The translations under genes were made by a program, and so were the position numbers. Of a stretch of 64,000 nt of DNA, positions 33,399 through 43,600 are shown one piece after another (position 1 is the stretch's first letter; each line of letters opens with the position of its first letter). The notes beneath the pieces are model-generated. The model ran no database searches and was not told the origin of the DNA. It saw only the letters and a program-made list of their open reading frames with translations. This DNA comes from Planctomycetota bacterium (lineage in GTDB: Bacteria > Planctomycetota > Uabimicrobiia > Uabimicrobiales > Uabimicrobiaceae). The DNA is taken from positions 124,001 to 188,000 of the forward strand of contig JAJDCR010000093.1 of assembly GCA_029260735.1 (NCBI GenBank), in the 5' to 3' direction.

Positions 33399-34021
33399 TT
33401 GCTTTCCTTCCCTAATTCAAGATGAGCACAATCGTTCATTCGGGCCATTGTCCAGCGTTCTCTATCCCAAACTATTTCAGTAAGGGAAGTATTTCCCATG
33501 GCAAAAGGAAAAAATTCACAGGGAAGCTTAAGAGCAACTGTAATAGCTAGTCGAATAGTTCCTCCGTGACTGACAATACCAATATTTTTCCCGGCAAATT
33601 TTTCGAGAGTTTCGCTCAAGCTGTCTTTTACTCTGAGAGCGACTTCGGCCCAAGATTCTCCCTGGTGGTCTTTGTAGTGGTACCAGTTCTTTGTGTATTC
33701 TTGCCAATTTTTTCCTTCGGGAGCATAAAGTTCTTTCCAACTTTTCCCCTCCCAATTTCCAAAGCTAGCTTCTCGCCAACGCGAATCAAGGGAAACAGGA
33801 CAAGCCAAGCTCTTCTCTAAAATCTCCGAGGTTTTTTTTGCTCGGGACAGATCACTGGTAATTAGGTGAGATAAGTTGTAGTTGCCCTCTGATAATCTCT
33901 GAGCTAAAACCTGCGCTTGTCTCTCTCCTTTGGGACTGAGAAAAGTATCTTGGTGTCCTTGGACTTTTCCCATAAGGTTCGCCTCGGTTTCTCCATGTCG
34001 TATGAGATAGATCCGGGTCAT
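33386..34021 (-). CDS. Histidine phosphatase family protein (phosphoglycerate mutase-like)
   Basis: The 211-residue cytoplasmic protein has the catalytic LIRHGE motif with nucleophile His9, the second-arginine motif SDLSRAKKTSEIL, the acid-base region WREASFGNWEGKSW and the second histidine in IVSHGGTIR. The pattern fits the CobC/PhoE/GpmB-like branch, which dephosphorylates small phosphorylated metabolites. Translation is coupled to the downstream symporter by a 13-bp overlap. The pairing suggests that the phosphatase processes something related to the imported solute. Specificity cannot be assigned, and a cobalamin role is unsupported because no other cob genes are near. Confidence 0.9.
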   Translation of the reverse strand: MTRIYLIRHGETEANLMGKVQGHQDTFLSPKGERQAQVLAQRLSEGNYNLSHLITSDLSRAKKTSEILEKSLACPVSLDSRWREASFGNWEGKSWKELYAPEGKNWQEYTKNWYHYKDHQGESWAEVALRVKDSLSETLEKFAGKNIGIVSHGGTIRLAITVALKLPCEFFPFAMGNTSLTEIVWDRERWTMARMNDCAHLELGKESKCYN

Positions 34022-34060
34022 TGAATTTTAGCTTTCTCTGTTAAGGGATATAATATATTT

Positions 34061-34124
34061 ATATCTAAAACCGTTCGAGTGCTTACCCTACCCATAACAT
34101 AAGCATTCGAAAGGTTTTAGATAT
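34061..34124. repeat. Palindromic repeat, family A relative
   Basis: A 25-bp arm at 34061-34085 pairs with 34100-34124 with only two mismatches. The inner part contains TTCGA(A/G)TGCTTA and CCATAACATAAGC, matching the hairpin at 16273-16313. It separates the amidohydrolase gene from the histidine phosphatase gene and may terminate the former. Confidence 0.75.
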
Positions 34125-34132
34125 AACTTTTC

Positions 34133-35464
34133 TTAAGTAATTCTACGATGTAGTTCAGTCGCCAGTTCACGAGAACGTGCGCATAATCTTTCTTCGTCCA
34201 AGCTTAACAATTTTTTATTTTGCATAAGGATTTTTCCGCCAACAATAGTTGTATCAACAGTGGCTTGAGGCATCGCAAAAATAAAATGTCCGAGGAAACT
34301 ATTAAAATCTAAATTTGTTGCTGGACAGTAATCCCAAATAGCTAAATCAGCAGGCCCACCTGGCTCTAAAGCACCTAGCTTAACGGGAAATTGTTGATTA
34401 ACGATGGAAGGGTTGTTTTCTAAAAGCATTTTAGGGGCCTCTAGGAAAGCAACACGAGGATCTTTGTTTTCTAGACGATGGAGGAGATAGGCTACTCGCA
34501 TTTGAGCAGGCATATGAGAGGACATTCCATCTGTTCCTAGTCCGACTCGAATTCCTTTCTCCATCATTTTTAAAATTTGTGCTACTCCCACAGCATTATT
34601 CATATTGGACTCAGGGTTATGTAAAACTGTTGTTTTGGTTTGTAAAAGAAGATCCATCTCTTTTTCGTCAATGTGAATGCAGTGGGCAAAAAGAGTTTTT
34701 TCTCCGCAAATTCCTCTATTGACTAACCTTTCGACAGGACGTACTTTGTATTTGCTAAGTGAATCAGCAACATCTCCAGGCCCTTCGGCAACGTGTATGT
34801 GATATCCTACTTGATATTTCTCGGCAATTTCTCGACATCGTAAAAGAGTTTCATCACTAACTGTAAAGGAAGCATGAATACCTAAGCAGGAAGCTAGAAA
34901 AGGGGACTTTTCTTCGGAGACCCTTTTCAAAAAACGTTCGCTCTCGATGATTCCTTGTCCGGGTTTGTGGCGATCTGTTACTTCGTAGCATAGAGAAGCC
35001 CGGATTCCACTATCTAAAGTAGCCTCGGCGATTTTGTCTAGACTACCGTCACAACAATTGGGACTGGCATGATGATCGACAATAGTTGTTGTGCCATTAC
35101 GAATACACTCGATCATAGGAATGATAGCACTGTAATAGACATCTTCTTCGCTTAAGGCATAGTCTAGCTTCCACCATAGCTTTTCTAAGATTTCTTGGAA
35201 ATTAGAAGCAGGAGAGCCCGGAGGGCTAAAACCTCTAGCCATGGTACTGTAGAGATGATGGTGGGCACAAATGAGACCGGGAAGAATGACTTTTTTATTG
35301 GCGTCTAAGTGCTTGGTTACTTGGGGGTATTTCTGGACTAAGTCGGAGGTTTTCCCTAAGTCTTCAATTTTGTCATCTTTGATGTAAAGAGCACCTTTTT
35401 GAATCACTTCTTGGCTACTACCGAGAGGAATAAGTGTTCCGTTTGTAATTAGATATTCGTTCAT
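34133..35464 (-). CDS. SsnA-like amidohydrolase (chlorohydrolase/deaminase superfamily)
   Basis: The 443-residue metal-dependent hydrolase has VILPGLICAHHHLYSTMARG (metal-binding HxH), VDHHASP, YHIHVAEGPGD, FAHCIHID and GLGTDGM, all as expected for the cytosine-deaminase/TrzN-type amidohydrolase fold. The PGSPASNFQEILEKLWWKLD segment and overall length resemble SsnA, a putative aminohydrolase found in purine-degrading gene sets. No purine catabolism or selenium genes are adjacent. Deamination of a heterocyclic compound is the likely reaction; the substrate is unknown. It is transcribed in the same direction as pilT, 65 bp behind it. Confidence 0.87.
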   Translation of the reverse strand: MNEYLITNGTLIPLGSSQEVIQKGALYIKDDKIEDLGKTSDLVQKYPQVTKHLDANKKVILPGLICAHHHLYSTMARGFSPPGSPASNFQEILEKLWWKLDYALSEEDVYYSAIIPMIECIRNGTTTIVDHHASPNCCDGSLDKIAEATLDSGIRASLCYEVTDRHKPGQGIIESERFLKRVSEEKSPFLASCLGIHASFTVSDETLLRCREIAEKYQVGYHIHVAEGPGDVADSLSKYKVRPVERLVNRGICGEKTLFAHCIHIDEKEMDLLLQTKTTVLHNPESNMNNAVGVAQILKMMEKGIRVGLGTDGMSSHMPAQMRVAYLLHRLENKDPRVAFLEAPKMLLENNPSIVNQQFPVKLGALEPGGPADLAIWDYCPATNLDFNSFLGHFIFAMPQATVDTTIVGGKILMQNKKLLSLDEERLCARSRELATELHRRIT

Positions 35465-35529
35465 AAATTTTTCCTGGTGCTAGGCGTGTTCTAATCTTGG
35501 TGCTAGACACGTCCTGATATTTAAAAATT

Positions 35530-36618
35530 TTATCCTACGAGTCCACTTTCGGATAGGTAAATTCCCTTTAGGTTCATTTTTAATTGCTCGGGATTGTGAG
35601 AAATACGAAGTCCGTCTTCTTCGGAAATTTTCTTCGCTTTGATTAGTTCATGAAGAGATTGGTTAAAATCGCACATTCCAGCGTCTTTATTCACTCTTAT
35701 GATCTCTTGGATTTTTTTCTCTTCTTTGTTTGTGATAAGTTTACGAATGGTCGGATTCATGACCATAATTTCATGGACAGGGACTCTCCCTTTTCCATCG
35801 ATTGTCGGGGCTAATTTTTGACAGATAATAGAGCGAAGATTGAAGGTGATGGAGCTTTTGACACTAGGCCTATCTTCTGCTGGAAAAATATCATAAATAC
35901 GGCCAAAGGTTTGGGGAACGGTGGAACTGTGGAGAGTACCAAAAACTAGGTGGCCTGTTTCAGCCGCAGTCAAAGCTGTTTTAAAAGTTTCCGGGTCGCG
36001 CATTTCTCCAACAAGTATAACATCAGGGTCTTGGCGAACAACCGCCCGCAGAGCGACTCGAAAAGAATCTACATCCAAGCCTACCTCCCTTTGATTGATT
36101 AAGGCCTTGTTGTCGCTGTACATGTACTCTATAGGGTCTTCGATGGTAACAATATGACACCGGCGGTTATCATTAATGAGTTGAATCATGGATGCTAAAG
36201 TGGTGGATTTACCACTTCCTGTAATTCCACAGACTAGGACTAAGCCTTGTTCATAAAGGGCTATTTCGCTTAAAATGGGAGGCAAGCTAAGCTCTTTGAA
36301 GGTAGGAATAACCATGTTTACTCGGCGGGCAACTAAGCCAGTATGTCCTCTTTGTCGAAAAATATTGACACGGAAACGTCCGACTTCTTCTATGCTATGA
36401 GCTTTATCTAAGTCACCATGAGTTTCAAATGCATCAATTTCATCTTCAGTTAAAATACCATAAATGAGTTTTTCGAGATCGGGATCGCTTAGTGGGCGCG
36501 ATTCTAGCTCTCGTATGCTTCCGTTTAAGCGAAGCATGGGTTGGCAGCCAACCTTAAGATGGAGGTCAGATGCGCCATGTTTGGCCATGATTGTGAAGAG
36601 CTTGTCTATTTCAGGCAT
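35530..36618 (-). CDS. pilT: PilT-type retraction ATPase
   Basis: The 362-residue hexameric ATPase drives type IV pilus retraction. Landmarks are ASDLHLKVGCQPMLR at the N-terminus, Walker A GITGSGKST (131-139), the Asp box IVTIEDPIEY, Walker B DPDVILVGEMRDPET, the His box GHLVFGTLHSS and the PilT-specific AIRNLI-like C-terminal region LKGIYLSESGLVG. Length is typical. No pilB, pilC or pilA is next to it. It follows the FtsB-like gene by 53 bp. The GspK-like giant at 40.6 kb may belong to the same surface machinery, but this is speculative. Confidence 0.94.
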   Translation of the reverse strand: MPEIDKLFTIMAKHGASDLHLKVGCQPMLRLNGSIRELESRPLSDPDLEKLIYGILTEDEIDAFETHGDLDKAHSIEEVGRFRVNIFRQRGHTGLVARRVNMVIPTFKELSLPPILSEIALYEQGLVLVCGITGSGKSTTLASMIQLINDNRRCHIVTIEDPIEYMYSDNKALINQREVGLDVDSFRVALRAVVRQDPDVILVGEMRDPETFKTALTAAETGHLVFGTLHSSTVPQTFGRIYDIFPAEDRPSVKSSITFNLRSIICQKLAPTIDGKGRVPVHEIMVMNPTIRKLITNKEEKKIQEIIRVNKDAGMCDFNQSLHELIKAKKISEEDGLRISHNPEQLKMNLKGIYLSESGLVG

Positions 36619-36671
36619 TCTTTCTGTTCCTTTTGTTTTCTATTGCATCGAAGTTATGATGGGGAAATTCT

Positions 36672-36974
36672 TTACTCAATTACTTTTTCCCCTTCGCGAC
36701 CATATCGTAGTTTTTTGCGAAGGAGGAACTCAATGTATACAGGATCTTTTTGGACAGCATCTATTTCCTTTTGGTATCTTTCATTTTTTTGCTTTAGGCC
36801 TTTAATTTCCTCCTGAAGTTTTTTGACTTTCTCTTGGAGTTGCTGGTTTTTTATCGAAACCGGCCAGATGCTAAGAGAGACAATAAAAAGTAAAAGGAAA
36901 AAAAAGACAAGCCAAAACAAGTTGTTTTCCCCATGTTTTCCATAACTAAAGATTTTTTGCCAGTTTATCTGCAA
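36672..36974 (-). CDS. FtsB/DivIC-like septum-formation coiled-coil protein
   Basis: The 100-residue bitopic protein has a short cytoplasmic N-terminus, one membrane helix (about 19-38, LFWLVFFFLLLFIVSLSIW), a coiled coil (about 43-72) and a conserved end (DPVYIEFLLRKKLRYGREGEKVI). That layout is the septum formation initiator family, which bridges FtsL and FtsQ in the divisome. The start codon is TTG at 36974, preceded at seven bases by GGGAG; no ATG occurs in the N-terminal part. It sits upstream of pilT in the same direction. The family is short and variable, so the call rests on topology and the C-terminal motif. Confidence 0.8.
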   Translation of the reverse strand: MQINWQKIFSYGKHGENNLFWLVFFFLLLFIVSLSIWPVSIKNQQLQEKVKKLQEEIKGLKQKNERYQKEIDAVQKDPVYIEFLLRKKLRYGREGEKVIE

Positions 36975-37211
36975 CCGTAATCTCCCGACTTCATTTAGTT
37001 TGCTTTGAAGGTGTTTTGTTGAGGCTACCCAGTTTTAAGTAATATGCCTACCATTATTAGAAAATTATACTCTTACCCCTTCTTTCTGTAAAATACATTT
37101 TTTATAATAGGCTCTTGGAGTAAGTTTTCTCCAAAAAATTTTTAAAAGTAACCGAGGCAAGACGGCTTTGAAAATAATCAAACTTGCCTTAGTTTATTTC
37201 TTTTGCTATCA

Positions 37212-37327
37212 TTAGGGTGTGTCCTCATTCAGCTTATTTCTTGTACTTCGTTAGTAATAGTAAATGAACTATCTTGAATTCAGTATTGCTAAATCGTGAA
37301 AAAAAGCTGAATGAGAACACGCCCTTA
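37212..37327. mobile_element. MITE-like element with 24-bp terminal inverted repeats
   Basis: TTAGGGTGTGTCCTCATTCA and the following four bases (37212-37235) match the complement of 37304-37327 with three mismatches. The 68-bp centre is AT-rich and non-coding. A solo arm occurs at 5371-5395, and short lookalikes are near 25865 and 35484. This and the preceding AT-rich sequence fill the 397-bp gap between ftsB-like and the deacetylase gene. A small non-autonomous transposon is the likely origin; no transposase is present. Confidence 0.65.
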
Positions 37328-37371
37328 CGGGTAAAATTTACATTTAAAACAAAAAAAAACGGAGGTTTAAT

Positions 37372-38418
37372 GTGAAAAGTATATCTTTTCTTTTTTTGAG
37401 TTTATTTGTTTTAGCAAGCTCAGTTTGGGCAGAGGAAGGAAAAACTTTAGCCGAAAGCTTAGGTTATCCTTCGGATGCACGTGTGCTTATTATTAATGCG
37501 GACGATTATGCTATGTGCCACGCGGAAAACATGGCGACGCATCGTATGTTGGAGACAGGTACGGTGACTTCTGCTACTATGATGGTTCCTTGCCCTTGGA
37601 TGCTCGAAGCTGTCAAGTATGTCAAAGATAATAAGCTAACTAACGTAGGCTTACACCTTACTTTGACCAGTGAATTTCGAAATTACCGCTGGCGACCAAT
37701 GAGTAAAAGTAGTTTTCGTCGTAGTACTCTAACAGATAGAAAAGGTTTCTTTTGGCCTTCATCTTTGGAAGTTGAGCTTTATGGCGATATTTTAGATATT
37801 AAAAGAGAGATAAGAACGCAAATCCAAACCGTTATTGATTTAGGAATGGAACCCTCTCATATTGATTCTCATATGGGGTCTCTTTACGGGATGTTCACTA
37901 TGAGAAGTGATATTTTGGCTGTGGGATTAGCTAACTCTTATCAATATGGTCTTCCTTTCCGCCTTCCTTACATGGAAGAATTTGAGCCTTTTCGAAAAAT
38001 GGGCTTTGCTCTTCTGGATAACTTGATTTATAACCTTGATGTTCCTGAAGATCCCGAGGAAAGAAAAAAATTCTATATGGATAGAGTCAGAGAAATTCCT
38101 GCAGGAGTAAATGAAATTTTTATTCACCCTGCTATTGATAATGAAGAAAGTCAGCACATTACGGGAACATCCGATGAGCGAGAATCTGATATGGAAATTT
38201 TTATGAGCCAGGAAATGAAGGATTTAATCAAAAAAGAAAATATCATTTTGATTAGCTATGAACCTTTGAAGAAGTGGCAAAGAGAACAAATGAGATGGAC
38301 TCCCAACTTTAGAGGAAGTGACGTTTACGAGCAATACGCTAGTATTCTCAAAGAAAAGTACACATCTGTTCTTCAGAAGAGGATTTTGTCTCCCAATAGA
38401 AAGTCAAAGGGCGAATAG
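37372..38418 (+). CDS. Secreted YdjC/ChbG-family carbohydrate deacetylase
   Basis: The 348-residue protein has a Sec signal peptide (probable cleavage after SSVWA, residue 20). The YdjC-fold metal site follows: NADDYAMC (Asp44-Asp45), HLTLTSE and SHIDSHMG (His163 and His167). Family members such as ChbG remove an N-acetyl group from chito-oligosaccharides or related sugars; most are cytoplasmic, so secretion is notable. The start is GTG at 37372 with GGAGG seven bases upstream; an overlapping ATG is out of frame. It appears to be the first gene of a unit continuing with the small anchored protein at 38420. Confidence 0.88.
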   Translation: MKSISFLFLSLFVLASSVWAEEGKTLAESLGYPSDARVLIINADDYAMCHAENMATHRMLETGTVTSATMMVPCPWMLEAVKYVKDNKLTNVGLHLTLTSEFRNYRWRPMSKSSFRRSTLTDRKGFFWPSSLEVELYGDILDIKREIRTQIQTVIDLGMEPSHIDSHMGSLYGMFTMRSDILAVGLANSYQYGLPFRLPYMEEFEPFRKMGFALLDNLIYNLDVPEDPEERKKFYMDRVREIPAGVNEIFIHPAIDNEESQHITGTSDERESDMEIFMSQEMKDLIKKENIILISYEPLKKWQREQMRWTPNFRGSDVYEQYASILKEKYTSVLQKRILSPNRKSKGE

Positions 38419-38419
38419 A

Positions 38420-38806
38420 TTGAGTAGCCCAGCTAAACCACACAAGCCAGTAGTTGCTATTGGGGCATTACTACTTTTGTTTAATGGGCTTTTACTCTAT
38501 GTCTCATCTCCCGAAACAACGGGAGATGGGGGCATTGGCTCAGGGAAACCTGACTCTTCTCAAGAAAAGCCTTGGGCCGAAAGTGAGCTCTTTGTGATGA
38601 AGAATGATCGAATATTCTATCGTTCTGAAGAAATTTCATGGGAACGATTTGAGAAAATTACTAGCTCAATGCCACGCCAAGAAAAAGTTCCCGAAATTTA
38701 TTTTGAGCTCAAGACAACAACCTCTGGATTTTATGATAAGGTTAAATCTTTTCTTATAATAAACAAAATTATTTTTCGCGAACGCTCTGCCCTTGAAAAA
38801 AAATAG
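38420..38806 (+). CDS. Small single-span membrane protein
   Basis: I place the start at TTG 38420, one base after the deacetylase stop codon, with AAAGGG about ten bases upstream; the frame is open further upstream but would overlap the deacetylase. The 128-residue product has one membrane helix (about 10-28, VVAIGALLLLFNGLLLYV), a Gly/Ser linker and a soluble domain with EELFVMKNDRIFYRSEEISWERFEKI-like segments. The layout faintly recalls ExbD/TolR-type proteins, but the helix lacks their conserved Asp, so I would not assign it. It precedes the TPR-metallopeptidase gene by 74 bp. Confidence 0.6.
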   Translation: MSSPAKPHKPVVAIGALLLLFNGLLLYVSSPETTGDGGIGSGKPDSSQEKPWAESELFVMKNDRIFYRSEEISWERFEKITSSMPRQEKVPEIYFELKTTTSGFYDKVKSFLIINKIIFRERSALEKK

Positions 38807-38880
38807 GCGACCAAATTATGTCGTGAGGCGACCAAAAATAAAATTACTTTCCAGCCACTTTCAAAATAAGGAAAACATTT

Positions 38881-40638
38881 GTGAAGCAAAATGCCATCCT
38901 AATTTTACTCATTTTTTTCTTAAGCTCTGTCGTTTACGCGGATGTAATTTACTTGAAGAATGGAAATCGGTTAGAAGGCCGAATTGTCGCAAAGAATAAA
39001 ACTTCTGTTGTGGTAGAGATGGCTTTTGGCAAGATATCCATATCTAAAAAAGATATTCTCCGTGTTATAAGAGCCTCTGGCCTTAAAACTGCTATTACCC
39101 AAAGCGAAAGACTGATCCATTTAGGAGCAGAAGAACATGCTGTTGCTTATTTGGAAAAATTACTCCCTAAATACGGCAAGAAAAAAGTTTTTCGTGAAGC
39201 TCTCGCTGAGGCTTACATTGCTGCTGGAAAGGGCTACCTGGAAGAAAATCAATATCATCTAGCGGAAAACTCTTTTCGAATTTCTCAGCGCTATAGCTCT
39301 CGCTATGATTTGGAAGAAGACTTTCAAAATATTCAGAAGCAAAAAGAAAAAGCTACCGGATATCAAAAACAAGCAGATTTAGCTTGGGATCAAGGAAATA
39401 CTACCGAAGCTTTGCGACTTTATTTGCTGACAATAGAAAACTATCCTGCTTTTGCCGAAGAGGTCGGAAAAAACCTTTCTCAGTCGGCTTTAGAGGAAGG
39501 AAACCAGAACTTACGCAAAGAGAGATTTGATCGAGCAGTTTTTTTTTACGATCTTTGTTTAGAGTATACTCCTGAGTTTTTTGCCCTCATTGAGCAAAGA
39601 TGGCTTTATGCTAAAGTCCAACATATTTCTAAATCCTTCCTTCAGCAAGAAAACTGGCAAGAGGCAACAAAAGCGCTAGAAGAAGTTCTTGAAGCCAGCC
39701 CCTCTTATCCTCCGGCTCTTTTTTTAGTAGGTCTTTCTTGGGAAAGGCAGCAAGATCTTTCGCAAGCTTTTTATTACTACCAAAAAGTTTTAGGGAAAGA
39801 AGATTTATGGCGAGGGAGTTCTAATCAACTAGAAAAGGCCAGGGCTTTAGCCCAAGAAAAACTAGGTATAAGATCTCCTTCGATTGAACAACCTCACCGC
39901 CTAGAAGCGAAGGCCAGCGGGAAATGGGAAAAGCTAAGTTCTCCTCATTTTGAAGTTCTCCATCAAAATAAAAATATTGGCAAGAAGGTTCTGGATAGCC
40001 TGGAACACCACTGGAAAAAAATCCAACTTAGGCTAGCACCTCAACCTTGGAAGGCAAAATGGCTTCAGATGTGCCAAGTGCATGTCCATCCCAACAAAGA
40101 GAGCTATGTTTTGCACACCCGAATGCCACCTTGGAGCGAAGGAGTTGCCTTAGTTCGTTATTCGGGAGGAAGATTACGCTCGCACAATATTCATTTGTAT
40201 ATGAACGCCCCTCTTCTAACTTCCGCTATTCTTCCCCATGAGTTAACCCATGTAATGTATCCTTGGTTTTTAGATTATGAAGTGCGGCTACCTCTTTGGT
40301 TGAGTGAGGGGGTTGCTATGCTTAATGAACCTGATTTTCGGCAGCGTAGCCGCATGAGAATAGTTCGTAATGCTTTTAATAAAGGGGAAGCCTTTTCCTT
40401 ACAAGACTTAGTTTCTCTAGAGAGTTACCCTGAAGACGACAAAAAGGTGAGCATCTTTTATGGGCAGAGTTTCTCTGTGACCAAATATCTTTTAGACAAA
40501 GGGGGAGCCGCTAAACTAAAGCGATTCTCGGAAAACTTAAGTCGGGGAGTTCCGCGAGCTTTGGCAATTGTTTACTCCATAAGAAGTGTTTCTGATTTCG
40601 AAAAAGAATGGCAAAGTTATGTTCGAAAACAAAATTAA
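38881..40638 (+). CDS. Secreted TPR protein with C-terminal gluzincin metallopeptidase domain (peptidase MA-like)
   Basis: The 585-residue protein starts at GTG with a signal peptide (MKQNAILILLIFFLSSVVYA), then a small beta domain (DVIYLKNGNRLEGRIVAKNKTSVVVE, an SH3-like fold common in planctomycetal proteins), helical TPR repeats (about 75-345) and a metallopeptidase domain. The zinc motif is HELTH (453-457) with the third ligand in WLSEGVAM, the gluzincin pattern. It therefore acts in the periplasm or outside the cell. The next gene, encoding the GspK-like giant, overlaps it by 20 bp, so the two are coupled. A processing role for that protein is an attractive inference. Confidence 0.83.
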   Translation: MKQNAILILLIFFLSSVVYADVIYLKNGNRLEGRIVAKNKTSVVVEMAFGKISISKKDILRVIRASGLKTAITQSERLIHLGAEEHAVAYLEKLLPKYGKKKVFREALAEAYIAAGKGYLEENQYHLAENSFRISQRYSSRYDLEEDFQNIQKQKEKATGYQKQADLAWDQGNTTEALRLYLLTIENYPAFAEEVGKNLSQSALEEGNQNLRKERFDRAVFFYDLCLEYTPEFFALIEQRWLYAKVQHISKSFLQQENWQEATKALEEVLEASPSYPPALFLVGLSWERQQDLSQAFYYYQKVLGKEDLWRGSSNQLEKARALAQEKLGIRSPSIEQPHRLEAKASGKWEKLSSPHFEVLHQNKNIGKKVLDSLEHHWKKIQLRLAPQPWKAKWLQMCQVHVHPNKESYVLHTRMPPWSEGVALVRYSGGRLRSHNIHLYMNAPLLTSAILPHELTHVMYPWFLDYEVRLPLWLSEGVAMLNEPDFRQRSRMRIVRNAFNKGEAFSLQDLVSLESYPEDDKKVSIFYGQSFSVTKYLLDKGGAAKLKRFSENLSRGVPRALAIVYSIRSVSDFEKEWQSYVRKQN

Positions 40639-43600
40639 ACGTAGTAACCAAAAACAAGCGGTGGCTTTAGTTATGGTAATTGCCACTCTCAGCATGCTGA
40701 TTTTGATAGCCATTCCTTTTGTTCGATCTATGCGAATAGAAAAAAGGGCAACGAGCAACCAGTTGTCTAAGGTAAAAGCAAAACTGATAGCGCAAGGGGC
40801 CTTTGAGTACAGTTTATCTCAACTTTCTCGGAGTGATGATACCTTAGAGAGGTATGCTTCTCAGGATAAAATTTTTAAAACTCCTGGCTTTGATTCTACT
40901 CAGGAAAGTGAAGTGAATTTTGTTTTTCCGAACTACAGAGCAAAAAATCCTAAAGGAGATTTATGGTCGGTAGAAGTGGAGGATGAGCAGGGGAAGATAG
41001 ATCTCAACTCCGCGTCTCCTTGGCTTATTGGCAACTTAATGGCTTCTGCTATATGTCTTAGGACAGTGGACAAAGAGGGTTCTATTATCCGGGTTGACTC
41101 AACAGCTCATTTTCCCGATGAAAAGGGTTTTTTATGGGTCGAAGGAGAGTTGATCCGCTATCATAGTAAGCGAGCAGATTCTTTTCATGGTTGCGAAAGA
41201 GGGCTTTATAGCTCTACTAGTGCCTTCAGTAAGGCGAAGAAAATTACACCTGGGACTCTTCTTCTGGATGCTCGAGCTTATCGAATTTGTCGGTACCGAA
41301 CTCTCGCTCGACCTTTTCAAACGATTGAGGAAGTGAAAAAGATTGCTGATTTATCAGAAACCCATGCTATTGATGCTTCTCTCTATGATCGAATGCAACC
41401 TTTTTTAACAGTTTATGCAAAACAAGAGGGAAGAGCTTGGCGCCATCGACAAGTTATTTTGAATGATCTCCCTGGGGAAAAAGAAGATGAAAGTGATGTC
41501 GTTTCTCTTGCCGATACTACTTTCTATGCTGAAGGAATGGAAGTAAGAATTCAAGAAGGGCAAAAAGAAGAGCGGGCTTTAATCCGTTCTAAATCGGCTC
41601 GCCGAATTCGTCTGGATCGACGCTTGACTAAGTCTTTTTCACAAGGGCAAGCCTTTATTGAGGTAAAAAGACCCACTCCTATTAATATTAATTCAGCGCC
41701 TCCACGGGTTTTGATCGCTATGTTTAAAGGGCTTAAACTGGGTTCAAGTTGGATTGATAGCAAAGAGGCGGCTATTCTTACAGATGCTATTTTAAGGGCA
41801 CGACAGCAAGGAAAAGCTTTCTCGTCTTTTTCTGACTGGGGGGAGTTTTTACAACTACTTCAAAAAAGCTTACGAGAAGATGCTGTAAAGGATCTGAGTG
41901 ATGCCCCTGCCTTGTCTGATCAAAAAATAGACCTAATTCTTGCTGCTAGTTACAGTTCGACAGGCCTGCGCAAGCGTTTTTGGGGGACAAAAGCAGCCTC
42001 TCTCTCATCTCTTCACGCTCCTCCCGAAAGAGTTTTAGCGGATATTGTTTTTCATAATTTTGATACTTACACCGTAAAGGCAACAGGGGTTACCCATAAT
42101 ACAAGTGGAGTTCCCTTAGCGCAGTACCAAGTTCAAAAAACAGTCCAAGCTCGTCCTTCCGAGATTTTGCGCTGGTCTTTACAAACCCAAAAAGATTTTG
42201 CTGCTCACTTACAGCATTCCTCCTCGGCGCGGATTATTAGTTGGCCGCGTTTTATCGACCAATTCCGAGCCTTCCCTGAAAATGCTCCTTCTGACCAGAC
42301 AGCTATAAGCTTAGATACTTTTCCTTTAAAATTTTTGTTACCTTCTTCTTCTATATTTTCCTTTCCTCACACCCATGAAGGAGTTCTTTCGACAAGTAAA
42401 GAAGCACCCTCTGTTATTATTCCTTCTTCAGGGGTGACTGCTTCTCCGGGGAGTATATCTTTTTGGTTCAAACCCACTGCTATCCCTGGAGGACGGTTTT
42501 CCTTGTTTAAAATGGGAGAAGAGAGCGGACAAAATCAAATTCACTGTTTCTATGAAGGAGGCAGTCTTTTTTTGCAAGTGGCCGACACTACTTTGGAAGA
42601 AAGTTTTGCCGAGCTACGTGCGTCTTTACCCATAGATCGCAATTGGCTTCATATTAGTATAGCCTGGTATGATACTCACTGGGGAGGTCTTGCTCTTTTT
42701 GTCGATGGACAGCCAGTTGGAGAATTTCGATACCGTGTAAGTGATAATATCGTTCGTACCCGAACTACTCGCTCTGTCCAAGCGGATGATGAAGTAATTT
42801 TCTTAGAAAATACCAATGGTTTTCCTTCCGAAGGAGCAATCCTAATCGGGGAAGAAATTATTGAATATGAAAGAAAATTAGGAAATCGTTTAGCGGTTCG
42901 AAAGAGCTACTCAGGCTTTGAAATGATTACACAGTTAGGACGGGGAGTTCGCTCAAGTGTTGCCACAAATCATCCTTCGGGAGCGGTGGTGGTTCCTTTT
43001 GGCTACTCAGAAGAGCTTTCTCAGGATGTTTTTCCAGCAACAAAACTAAAGCAAGACTTAGCTGCTAGCTCTGTTTTTACTCGTTTATCGAGCAGTCTGG
43101 ATATACAGAATGTTCGGATTCCTGTCGAGAGTACCCGAAAATTTCCTGCTGAAGGTTATCTTGCTTTAGTCAATCAACAAAGCTTTCGGATAGAGAAAAT
43201 TCGCTATCGTAATTTACAGGGCGGTGCTTTTATCAATTGCGAGCGAGGGCAATTAGGGACAACCGCTGCTCCTCTTATTCCAGGAGCTTTTGTTTTTCCG
43301 ATCTCTGTTCTTGTGGAAGATTCGACTCTTTACCCGGAAAGTGGATTAGTTCAAATCGAGGACGAGTGGATTGAGTACGAGAGAAAAGTCGATGAGAATC
43401 TCTTAGTGGCAGGGCTTTTTCCAGAAGATATCCAAAATTTTAGAAACTCTGGGGTTTTTGCTCCTCTTTACCGAGGAGCCAGAGGCACGATTAGTAGTGA
43501 GCATTTGGGAGAAGAAAAAGTTTTTCCGGTCTTTCGGACGTCTTTAGGAAAGCTTGGTCGCTTTGACCAAGTAACTCTCGTCAACGGAAGCAACCCCCAA

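Noticed and set aside
38420-38806. ExbD/TolR assignment for the small membrane protein
   Set aside because: Topology is similar, but the membrane helix lacks the conserved Asp and no ExbB-like gene is adjacent.
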